Source: Candidatus Saccharimonadota bacterium
GTDB taxonomy: Bacteria > Patescibacteriota > Saccharimonadia > Saccharimonadales > SZUA-47
Length of the DNA stretch: 17,321 bases
Assembly: GCA_017993025.1 (NCBI GenBank)
Contig: JAGONL010000013.1
Coordinates: 1 to 17,321 of the forward strand
Reading direction: 5' to 3'
Position 1 is the first letter of the stretch, and each line of letters begins with the position of its first letter. The notes beneath the pieces are model-generated. The model did no database searches. It was not told where the DNA came from and saw nothing but the letters and a program-made list of their open reading frames with translations. Shown here one piece after another: positions 8,814 through 15,358 of the stretch. Made by a program: the position numbers and the translations under genes.

Positions 8814-10112
8814 ATGATACAAACCAATTCTCTTCGCAATGGCGAGACATTTCGAAGAGTTAGCGCATGGGCCACGGCACTGCTAGTAGCAGTTGCTGGT
8901 TTTGCGCCATTGGCTCTATATGGTACAGCTTCGGCTGCATCTTTAGACGAGCGAGAACTACAAAGTTCTACGGCTCAGCCAAGTGTTAACACTCAACTAA
9001 CGTGGGTATTCGATACTACGGCAGACGTAGCAAACATCGACCACATTGAGATTGAGTTTTGTGATACGCCTCTAGATACGTGTACAACAGTTAATACACC
9101 TTCTATTGACGCTACAATTAACGCAACTCTAGGAAACTTCACAACTAACACAGTTACAGCTACCACCCGACAAAACGGACTTACCGGTGGTGCAAACAAC
9201 GAAATTCTTATCGATAAGACTACGGTTGACGCTGGTGCTAGCTTAAACGAAGCTTCTATTCAATTAGACTTAACTGATATCACTAACAACGCTACAGCTA
9301 ACCGCTCATACTACACACGTATGCGTATCTATAGTGATACTGGTACAACCCTAGTATGGGAAGGTGTATTTGCTCAAAGTACTTCACAGACTCTAACAGT
9401 CACTGCCCGTGTGCAGGAACGTCTTGACTTCTGTGTCGGCGATACGGATGTTGATGACGCTACTACAACTACAGGTGCAAACTGTGCTGCCATTAACGGT
9501 AGTGACGTTAGTCTTGGCGTTGTAGATCCATCCAATACTAACGTTTCTCCAGTAGATTCAGTTGATGCTACTGGTGCAGACAACGAAAACGGTGTTGTTA
9601 TGGTACGAACAAACGCTAGTGACGGTGTAGTTGTTGACTACAAAGCCCTACAGAACGTAACTTCTGGTAAGCTTAAAGTAGTTGGTGCAACTTGCACAGG
9701 TACACTTTTAACCGACCAATGTTTCAACAGTGTTGGAACAACTGGCGACGAAATTGACTCAGGTGTTGAAGAATTCGGTATGGCAGTTGCTGGTACAAAC
9801 TGTGGAAGTGTTACAGCTTACACATGTACTTTTGCATCAAGCACATACAACTTAATTCGAGACACACAATATGATGGTGATTCTGCTGGTGCTAACACCA
9901 ACACATACATGGCTGATAACGGTCTTGTAGCAGGCACCACAGTAAATGCCTACGCTTGGGACGACACAGGAACTGCTGATCGCATCGCTGCATCAACAAC
10001 TGCTGTCGACGAAGAAGCCCTAATATTGAAGTTCGCTGCGACAGCATCGGCAACAACTCCAACGGGTTCCTACCAAGTACAAGCAGACTTCATTGCAACA
10101 GCAACGTTCTAA
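8814..10112 (+). CDS. Secreted major-surface-protein candidate, tandem paralogue B
   Basis: 432 aa. AAAGGAGA (8801-8808) lies before the ATG at 8814. Signal peptide about 1-41 (WATALLVAVAGFAPLALYGTASA, then ASLDERE). Domain order matches paralogue A: EIEFCDTPLDTCTT, ERLDFCVGDT, GANCAAINGSD, ATCTGTLLTDQCFNS, TNCGSVTAYTCTF, DDTGTADRIA and the end ADFIATATF. It has eight Cys in four close pairs, which fits disulfide-stabilised extracellular beta domains. Protein identity to A is very high outside the signal peptide and a few variable loops. There is no clear terminator before the next gene (74 nt), so it may be co-transcribed with 10187. No membrane anchor. The function is not known from sequence; a structural surface role is inferred from the secretion signal, duplication and strong promoter. 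Confidence 0.88.
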   Translation: MIQTNSLRNGETFRRVSAWATALLVAVAGFAPLALYGTASAASLDERELQSSTAQPSVNTQLTWVFDTTADVANIDHIEIEFCDTPLDTCTTVNTPSIDATINATLGNFTTNTVTATTRQNGLTGGANNEILIDKTTVDAGASLNEASIQLDLTDITNNATANRSYYTRMRIYSDTGTTLVWEGVFAQSTSQTLTVTARVQERLDFCVGDTDVDDATTTTGANCAAINGSDVSLGVVDPSNTNVSPVDSVDATGADNENGVVMVRTNASDGVVVDYKALQNVTSGKLKVVGATCTGTLLTDQCFNSVGTTGDEIDSGVEEFGMAVAGTNCGSVTAYTCTFASSTYNLIRDTQYDGDSAGANTNTYMADNGLVAGTTVNAYAWDDTGTADRIAASTTAVDEEALILKFAATASATTPTGSYQVQADFIATATF

Positions 10113-10186
10113 ATTTCAATAAATCATGAACTTAACTGTTTTAGGATTGTTTACAACATTTACACATAAGGCAAAAAGTTAAAGAT

Positions 10187-11248
10187 ATGATAGTCAAAAA
10201 ACAAAGTTATAGACGCATCTTAACAATAGGGGTATTGTCAGTAATGGCAATACCCTTTGCCTTATTTTATTACCAAAGAGCAGATTCGCTTCAGTTATCA
10301 GACAGAAGCGTTTCTATAAGCTCTTCAGTTCCAGGCGCTAATGTGCGCCACAATTATACTTTTACTATTCCCTCAAGCAGTTTACTGGGTTCAATTTCTT
10401 TCGAATATTGCACCAATAGTCCTTTAGTTGAAATTACCTGTGTAGCACCTGTAGGATTTGACGCTGCGGGAGCGTCAATTCTAAGCCAAACCACCAATAC
10501 GGGATTTAGCGTTGACGGTGCTAATACTACAGCTAATAGACTTGTTATTACTAGACCAGCAAGTGCGGGGACAATAGGCGTCAGCACCTACGCAATCGAG
10601 CCTATTATTAACCCGTCTACTGCTAACCAGACAGTTTTTGTTCGAATTGCTTCATACTCATCAATCGACGGTACTGGACCAGCCGTAGATGAAGGAAGCA
10701 TAGCTTTCTCTACTGCTATCACAGGTTTTGGTGTGGGAGCATATGTACCACCGTATTTGACATTTTGCGTTGGAGTAACAGTGTCTATAAACTGTCAGAG
10801 TGTTGGTACGGTGCTTGTAAATTTTGGTGAATTTAGCAACACCACCACTGCTACGGCAACTGTACAGTTCTCAGCTGCTACTAATGATTTTTCCGGTTAT
10901 AACATATTTATGTATGGCCAAACCTTAACTTCTGGTAACTCCGTAATTGCTCAAATGGCGACTAAGGCTGGTAGTGCGGTCGGAAATGCGCAGTTTGGTT
11001 CAAACTTACGCGGAAACTCTAGTCCGTCTGTAGGGGCAAACACTAGCGGGCCTGGTACTGGGATTGTAGATAATAATTACGATACAGTTAACCAGTTTAG
11101 GTTTGTAGATGGAGACAGAGTAGCTTATTCACCTATTTCTTCGGACTTTACCAGGTATACAGCCAGTTATATTGCCAATGTTCCAGAAGACCAGCCACCA
11201 GGAATTTACGCTACAACCCTAACCTATTTTGCCATCGCTACGTTTTAG
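10187..11248 (+). CDS. Secreted two-domain surface protein related to the tandem pair
   Basis: 353 aa. The N-terminus MIVKKQSYRRILTIGVLSVM plus AIPFALFYY forms a signal peptide or anchor; no clean AxA cleavage site is visible. The N-terminal domain (about 35-180) has LSDRSVSISSSVPGANVR and SFEYCTNSPLVEITC, matching LDERELRSSTAQPSVN and EIEFCDTPLDTC of the tandem pair. PPYLTFCVGVTVSINC (188-203) matches ERLDFCVGDT...ANC. The C-terminal domain follows the 6474 protein closely: GQTLTSGNSVI, AQFGSNL, YDTVNQFRFVDGDRVA, RYTASYIANV, PPGIYATTL and the end AIATF. It therefore bridges the two subgroups. The ribosome binding site is weak (only AAAG close to the ATG), so it may depend on upstream translation. 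Confidence 0.85.
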   Translation: MIVKKQSYRRILTIGVLSVMAIPFALFYYQRADSLQLSDRSVSISSSVPGANVRHNYTFTIPSSSLLGSISFEYCTNSPLVEITCVAPVGFDAAGASILSQTTNTGFSVDGANTTANRLVITRPASAGTIGVSTYAIEPIINPSTANQTVFVRIASYSSIDGTGPAVDEGSIAFSTAITGFGVGAYVPPYLTFCVGVTVSINCQSVGTVLVNFGEFSNTTTATATVQFSAATNDFSGYNIFMYGQTLTSGNSVIAQMATKAGSAVGNAQFGSNLRGNSSPSVGANTSGPGTGIVDNNYDTVNQFRFVDGDRVAYSPISSDFTRYTASYIANVPEDQPPGIYATTLTYFAIATF

Positions 11249-11251
11249 TAG

Positions 11252-11280
11252 TTGCAGTTATCTGTTTTGTCGTTTATGCT
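11252..11280 (+). promoter_or_regulatory. Possible promoter before the DUF916-like gene
   Basis: TTGCAG (11252-11257), 17-nt spacer, TATGCT (11275-11280). Moderate matches; it lies directly after the stop at 11248 and 30 bases before the GTG start. Confidence 0.35.
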
Positions 11281-11294
11281 TAAATGAAGAAAAT

Positions 11295-11302
11295 AAAGGA
11301 GG
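11295..11302 (+). promoter_or_regulatory. Ribosome binding site that fixes the GTG start
   Basis: AAAGGAGG with a 7-nt spacer to GTG at 11310. This near-perfect site outweighs the in-frame TTG at 11229, which would overlap the upstream gene. Confidence 0.85.
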
Positions 11303-11309
11303 CGCGCAA

Positions 11310-12371
11310 GTGTTAGGAGTTTTTAAGAGTACAAAGCTAATTAAACAGGTTTCAGCTGGTTTACTAGCTTTATTTCTGTTGGCAATATCATTAAATGGTG
11401 GGCTATATGTTTCCGCACAAGAAGAAGCAACACAAACAGGGGGAAGCGGGTTAAGTATTTCACCAACTAGAACAGAACTATCTGTACTCCCAGGTGCAAC
11501 AGACAAAGTAACAGTTTCTATCAAGAACATAACAAGTGGTGCAATATTTGCTGAAATTAGCATAGATGATTTCGAACCAGATAACGAAACTGGTGCTCCA
11601 AAAATTATTACTAACGGTGATAAGAACTCAGCTTCTATAAGTGGATTTGTAACACCAGTCGAAGGTGTTAGGTTGGAGCCGGACGAATCAAAAGATATCG
11701 TACTCGATGTTAGCATTCCAAATGATGCAGCTCCTGGTGGATATTATGGTGCAGTTAGGTTTAAAGCCGTACCAGTTAACAGCAACGCTAACGCGGAAGG
11801 TTCTAGCGAGGTGTCTTTAACAGCTAACTTGTTAAGCCTTGTACTTATTGAAGTACCTGGTGACATAACACAAAAAGTAGCAGTAAATTCACTTCGAGCT
11901 TACTTAGACGACAAATCCGGAGTTATATTTACAAAGAAGCCAAACTTCTTAGGTATTGAAATTGAGAACCTAGGCAACAGCTTTATTAAGCCTTTCGGTA
12001 CAGTAACTGTTAGTAACTTCTTAGGTAGCGAAGTATTTAGCTATGAGTTAAATGATTCAAACCCGAGAAGCAACGTCCTACCAAGTAGCACAAGACTATA
12101 TAAAGACGCTCTTGAAGATGTTGAATCAAAAATTGTAAACGACAAACAAGACGAAACAAGAAAAAGCCCGATAAGTATGCCAGGACGCTATACAGTTGTA
12201 GCAAACGTTTCGTACGGAAACGGTGGAGAAGTGTTTACTGTCAGGTCTAACTTCTGGTATTTGCCAGTCTGGTTTATCGTAACAGTTCTAGTCGTAGTAC
12301 TTGCACTCGTACTACTGGGTGTATATCTTTACAGAAAATATGTAACAAAATCTACAAAAAAGAAGCGTTAA
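11310..12371 (+). CDS. Membrane-anchored DUF916/WxLIP-like surface protein
   Basis: 353 aa from GTG 11310. Signal peptide about 1-36 (LLALFLLAISLNGGLYVSA, then QEE). Residues about 47-180 start with SGLSISPTRTELSVLPGATD, then a KVTVSIKNITSG strand, RLEPDESKDIVLDVSIPNDA and PGGYYGAVRFKAVPV. The pattern of PG, N-rich strands, L.P.....v.V.VP.....G.Y.g.v.f is that of the DUF916 Ig-like domain found in WxL-interacting proteins, and more loosely of COG1470-type Ig folds. A second beta domain follows (about 185-312). One transmembrane helix (about 318-340) and a basic tail (YRKYVTKSTKKKR) put the C-terminus in the cytoplasm. In Gram-positive WxL clusters such proteins sit beside the secreted WxL proteins; here it follows four secreted ATF-ended proteins. 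Family-level call is moderate; no database check was possible. Confidence 0.8.
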   Translation: MLGVFKSTKLIKQVSAGLLALFLLAISLNGGLYVSAQEEATQTGGSGLSISPTRTELSVLPGATDKVTVSIKNITSGAIFAEISIDDFEPDNETGAPKIITNGDKNSASISGFVTPVEGVRLEPDESKDIVLDVSIPNDAAPGGYYGAVRFKAVPVNSNANAEGSSEVSLTANLLSLVLIEVPGDITQKVAVNSLRAYLDDKSGVIFTKKPNFLGIEIENLGNSFIKPFGTVTVSNFLGSEVFSYELNDSNPRSNVLPSSTRLYKDALEDVESKIVNDKQDETRKSPISMPGRYTVVANVSYGNGGEVFTVRSNFWYLPVWFIVTVLVVVLALVLLGVYLYRKYVTKSTKKKR

Positions 12372-12390
12372 GTAAAATAAAAATTTAAAG

Positions 12391-12432
12391 AATGCCTCCC
12401 AGGGTTCGCCCTTGGGAGGTATTTTCTTTTTT
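12391..12432 (+). terminator. Strong intrinsic terminator
   Basis: Arm AATGCCTCCCAGGG, loop TTCG, arm CCCTTGGGAGGTATT with one bulged T and one G-T pair, then TTTC and six T. It lies 20 bases after the stop of the DUF916-like gene. Confidence 0.93.
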
Positions 12433-12437
12433 AACGC

Positions 12438-12466
12438 TTGTGCTTTTTAAATAAAAGGCATAAAAT
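12438..12466 (+). promoter_or_regulatory. Promoter of the Ig/PKD gene
   Basis: TTGTGC (12438-12443), 17-nt spacer, TAAAAT (12461-12466; five of six match). It directly follows the terminator, so the gene starts its own unit. Confidence 0.5.
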
Positions 12467-12536
12467 ATGAGAGTATCAATAAAATAATATAAAGATTAAA
12501 AAAATGAAAAAGTACTTACCACAGGGGTGGCAAGAA

Positions 12537-13451
12537 ATGAAACGGCTGTTAGCAGTTGTCTCGTTCAGTGTCGCTGCTTTCTTCTTAGTGCTAGGGGCTC
12601 AACCTGCTAGCGCTCAGAGCTCAGACCCAGAGCAATCTGGGTCTGTTGGTTTAACTGGTACTATCAGCTCTCCACCACCTACAACAGGTGCTACCATAAC
12701 ACTCCCGACAAACGGACAATCTTTTACAGAAGTCCCAATTCCTGTGCGAGGTTTGTGCCCTACCGGTCTATTAGTAAAAATGTTTAAAAACAATGTCTTT
12801 GCAGGTTCAGTTCAGTGTGAAAACGGCACTTTTGAACTTAGCATTGACCTATTTACGGGCACAAACGAGCTTGTTGCGCGTGTGTATGATGAGCTTGATC
12901 AGCCCGGTCCAGACTCGCCTATAGTAACAGTTAATTTTATAGATAGTAGGCAAGGTTCAGGTTCTAGAGTTAGTGTGACTAGTAACTTTGCGAAAAGAGG
13001 TGCAAACCCTGGAGAAACACTGACGTGGCCAATAATTATTAGCGGTGGTTCGGGCCCGTATGCAATAAGCGTTGACTGGGGTGACGGAAAATCAGCGGAT
13101 TTGCTAAGCGAATCATTCCCAGGTAACTTTGATTTGTCGCACATTTATGACAACGCAGGCGTATATAACATTGTTATCAAAGTTAGCGACAGCAACGGTG
13201 CTGCGGCTTTCCTGCAGGTTGTAGGTATAGCAAACGGCCCCTTGTCACAAACAAACGCAGACGGCACGCCAATTGGCTCTGAAGACAGTGGAGTAGCCTT
13301 TATTGCATCAGGAAACACCACGATTGTTTGGTGGCCAGCCACGATAACAGTGCCATTTATTATTTCTACCTTTTGGTTGGGGAAGCGGTATATGTTGAGA
13401 GTCATGAAGAAGCGCATTGAGAGAGGCGAACACCCCTTCGCCGATATTTAG
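12537..13451 (+). CDS. Secreted, C-terminally anchored Ig-like/PKD-domain protein
   Basis: 304 aa from the ATG at 12537, preferred because AGGGGTGG (12523-12530) is 6 nt upstream. An in-frame ATG at 12504 would add 11 residues but has no ribosome site. Signal peptide 1-26 (MKRLLAVVSFSVAAFFLVLG, then AQPASA, before QSSD). A Pro/Thr linker is followed by an Ig-like domain (about 51-133: TLPTNGQSFTEVPIPVRGLC ... GTNELVARVYD) with Cys74/Cys94 as a likely disulfide. A PKD-type domain follows (about 145-232), with SVDWGDGKS and HIYDNAGVYNIVIKVSDSNG. A transmembrane helix (about 262-281, IVWWPATITVPFIISTFWLG) and a basic tail (KRYMLRVMKKRIER) anchor it with the C-terminus inside. PKD domains usually mediate protein or polysaccharide contacts at the surface. 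It may belong functionally to the preceding cluster. Confidence 0.85.
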   Translation: MKRLLAVVSFSVAAFFLVLGAQPASAQSSDPEQSGSVGLTGTISSPPPTTGATITLPTNGQSFTEVPIPVRGLCPTGLLVKMFKNNVFAGSVQCENGTFELSIDLFTGTNELVARVYDELDQPGPDSPIVTVNFIDSRQGSGSRVSVTSNFAKRGANPGETLTWPIIISGGSGPYAISVDWGDGKSADLLSESFPGNFDLSHIYDNAGVYNIVIKVSDSNGAAAFLQVVGIANGPLSQTNADGTPIGSEDSGVAFIASGNTTIVWWPATITVPFIISTFWLGKRYMLRVMKKRIERGEHPFADI

Positions 13452-13586
13452 AGTTCTCTTTGGCTATATCGGATATTTTGGTTTACGGTTTTTGGCTGGG
13501 CTGTAGCAAAAGTACAGCCACATACCAATCTTCCGCACCAAAATTCCAATCTATCTCAAAGATAATCTCTAAATATAGCCTTTTTT
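13444..13586 (+). other. Long imperfect hairpin with two alternative outer stems, then a T-run
   Basis: Nested arms from outside in: 13444-13453 with 13567-13576 (10 bp, perfect); 13457-13462 with 13557-13562 (6 bp); GGA(T)ATTTTGGT 13471-13482 with ACCAAAATTCC 13537-13547 (11 bp, one bulge); CGG 13486-13488 with CCG 13533-13535; TTGG 13492-13495 with CCAA 13525-13528; GGCTGTA 13499-13505 with TACAGCC 13513-13519. A competing outer stem, GGCTATAT 13462-13469 with ATATAGCC 13573-13580, is followed at once by six T (13581-13586). The element starts within the last codons of the PKD gene. It could be an elaborate terminator, a regulatory RNA, or a palindromic mobile remnant. Confidence 0.6.
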
Positions 13587-13604
13587 AGCTCAAGGAGGAA
13601 ATGC

Positions 13605-13613
13605 TGGTATAAT
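13605..13613 (+). promoter_or_regulatory. Extended -10 promoter of mnmA (leaderless transcript likely)
   Basis: TGG followed by a perfect TATAAT (13608-13613). The A of the mnmA ATG is 9 bases after the last T, so transcription should begin at or within 2-3 bases of the start codon. The -35 region (TTAGCT, 13585-13590) is poor, as expected for extended -10 promoters. Confidence 0.65.
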
Positions 13614-13621
13614 AACACCTT

Positions 13622-14677
13622 ATGAGTAAGACAGTTTTTGTTGGTTTATCTGGTGGCGTGGATAGTTCTGTTTCGGCTCTTTTGTTGAAACAGGCTGGGT
13701 ATAACGTGGTTGGTGTTTATATGAAAAACTGGTCAAAAGACCTGCCTGGTTTTCCATGCCCTTGGAAAGAAGATTATCAAGACGCTAAGCGTATCGCCGT
13801 GCAACTTGGTATTGATTTTAAAATGTTTGATTTTGAGCGTGAGTATTTCGACAAAGTGGTCGGATATATGCTGGACGGTTTTAAGGCTGGGATAACGCCA
13901 AACCCGGACATTATGTGTAACCAAGAGATTAAATTTAAGCTGTTTTTTGATACAGCTGTTGAACAAGGTGCAGACTTTATAGCTACGGGTCATTACGCGC
14001 AAACAAAGGACGGTAAACTCTTAAAAGCGGTTGATGATAATAAAGACCAAACTTACTTTTTATATAGAGTTTCTGAAGAAGCTTTAATTAAAACTTTGTT
14101 TCCTATTGGCCACTTAACTAAGCCAGAAGTTCGCAAAATTGCCGAAGAAAACAATTTAGTTACAGCCACAAAAAAAGAATCTATGGGTATCTGTTTTGTC
14201 GGTAAAGTTGGGATTAAAGAGTTCTTAAGCCAGTATGTTGAAACAGAGCCTGGTGAAGTAGTAGACCAAAATGGCGTAGTTATTGGTGAACACGACGGGG
14301 CAATTTTCTATACCATAGGCCAGAGACATGGTCTGGATCTGGGTGGAGGGTTACCTTTCTACGTCACTGGGAAAGATATGGATAAAAACCGGGTTTTTGT
14401 AACTACAGATTTAAACGATAAGGCGCTTTGGAGCGACGAACTAAATTTAACAAGCGTCCACTGGATTAGCGACAGCCAAAAGTCGAAGGTTGAAAGTTTA
14501 AAGAATCTCCAGGTTCGTACAAGACACAGAGCAAAACTAGTTGATTGCACAATGGAGAAAAAAGAAAACGGTGATGTTGTTTTAAAACTTAAAGACCAAA
14601 TCCGTGCAATAACACCAGGTCAATCAGCCGTAATTTATAGCGGAGAAGTCTGCTATGGTGGTGGAATAATCTATTAA
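13622..14677 (+). CDS. mnmA: tRNA-specific 2-thiouridylase
   Basis: Makes the 2-thio group of U34 in Lys, Glu and Gln tRNAs, taking sulfur from a persulfide relay and activating the tRNA with ATP, in the cytoplasm. 351 aa, near the usual 360-370. PP-loop SGGVDSSVSALLLKQAGYNV (residues 10-29), then GVYMKNW. First catalytic Cys is Cys99 in NPDIMCNQEIKF; second is Cys191 in SMGICFVGK (usual form STGICFIGER). GHYAQ, DQTYFLYRVS and the C-terminal beta-barrel features YTIGQRHGLDLGGGLPFYV and ITPGQSAVIYSGEVCYGGGI are all present. No Shine-Dalgarno lies at usable distance: AAGGAGG (13592-13598) is 23 nt away and upstream of the -10 box, pointing to leaderless translation. Assignment is firm. Confidence 0.96.
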   Translation: MSKTVFVGLSGGVDSSVSALLLKQAGYNVVGVYMKNWSKDLPGFPCPWKEDYQDAKRIAVQLGIDFKMFDFEREYFDKVVGYMLDGFKAGITPNPDIMCNQEIKFKLFFDTAVEQGADFIATGHYAQTKDGKLLKAVDDNKDQTYFLYRVSEEALIKTLFPIGHLTKPEVRKIAEENNLVTATKKESMGICFVGKVGIKEFLSQYVETEPGEVVDQNGVVIGEHDGAIFYTIGQRHGLDLGGGLPFYVTGKDMDKNRVFVTTDLNDKALWSDELNLTSVHWISDSQKSKVESLKNLQVRTRHRAKLVDCTMEKKENGDVVLKLKDQIRAITPGQSAVIYSGEVCYGGGIIY

Positions 14678-14747
14678 ATCTTCATTTTTTAGAAAAAAAC
14701 TAACGTAGTCATATAAACTAAACATAACACTTAAACAAAGGATTATG

Positions 14748-15296
14748 ATGCCAAAACCAATAATTTTAATAGCTGGTGCTTTAGTAGTAACGGGCGCTGT
14801 AGTAGGAGTATTGCTAACGTCAAACAAAGACGATGAACCAGCAAAAAGCAATCAACCTGCTTCGAGTAACGAAACAGTAGTAAAAAACAACGGCACAACT
14901 CTTGATGATCCAGAAGGTGTATACGATTTGTTCTCAGATCCAAGCGTGACAGAATACCCGGAAAAAGGAGCCTTATTTGGCAATGGACAGACTCTGACTT
15001 TCGAATATGACGGCTCAAAAAGCGCTAATGACGAGTATGCTACTTTGTCTTACCAGCTATACTATATTCAAGAAGACGGTAAAGTTCAGCCAATGGGTGG
15101 TGGAAATATGGACGGAGAGGGCGGAAAGGGCACGTTTACAGTATCTAACTCAGTATTTAACTCTAGCGCAAAAGACCGTTCTGGATTCTTGGAGCTACAA
15201 GTTACCTACAGCACAAGTCTTGAGGAAAACAACGATATAGCCGGCAAAACCGAAACCCTTGGTATGTATTCGGTTAAGTTTGATGTTGCAGAATAG
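14748..15296 (+). CDS. Small membrane-anchored extracytoplasmic protein, unknown function
   Basis: 182 aa from the ATG at 14748; an adjacent ATG at 14745 is possible. AAAGGAT (14737-14743) favours 14748 by spacing. The N-terminus PKPIILIAGALVVTGAVVGV is one hydrophobic helix, with no cysteine for lipidation and no clear cleavage site. It is followed by a polar linker (KDDEPAKSNQPASSNE) and a soluble domain of about 130 residues with beta-type alternation (LTFEYDGSKS, YATLSYQLYYIQEDGK, GFLELQVTYSTS, LGMYSVKFDVAE). There is a Gly-rich loop (PMGGGNMDGEGGKG). I recognise no family; the shape is an anchored beta-sandwich outside the membrane. It lies between mnmA and alaS without evident functional link. 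A TATAAA at 14712-14717 may be its -10. Confidence 0.8.
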   Translation: MPKPIILIAGALVVTGAVVGVLLTSNKDDEPAKSNQPASSNETVVKNNGTTLDDPEGVYDLFSDPSVTEYPEKGALFGNGQTLTFEYDGSKSANDEYATLSYQLYYIQEDGKVQPMGGGNMDGEGGKGTFTVSNSVFNSSAKDRSGFLELQVTYSTSLEENNDIAGKTETLGMYSVKFDVAE

Positions 15297-15342
15297 TTAA
15301 AAATCCACTACTTGTTTAGAATTTTAGATTTTTGTTTACCTC

Positions 15343-15351
15343 TGTTACTAT
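15343..15351 (+). promoter_or_regulatory. Extended -10 promoter of alaS (leaderless transcript likely)
   Basis: TGT followed by TACTAT (15346-15351), 8 bases before the alaS ATG at 15359. There is no ribosome binding site between them. The same geometry occurs at mnmA. Confidence 0.55.
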
Positions 15352-15358
15352 AGTTCTA

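Noticed and set aside
7343..10112. Phase-variable or CRISPR-like repeat array
   Set aside because: The repeats are long coding blocks of two paralogous genes, with no short regular repeats or spacers.
11229..11309. TTG-started extension of the DUF916-like gene
   Set aside because: It would overlap the upstream gene and lacks a ribosome site. AAAGGAGG before GTG 11310 and the signal peptide fit the shorter form.
14678..14744. Terminator after mnmA from the TTTTTTAGAAAAAAA stretch
   Set aside because: Only A-T pairs with a two-base loop are possible; no GC stem.
15332..15358. TTG-started extension of alaS
   Set aside because: The extra residues do not match AlaS N-termini and would overlap the -10 box.
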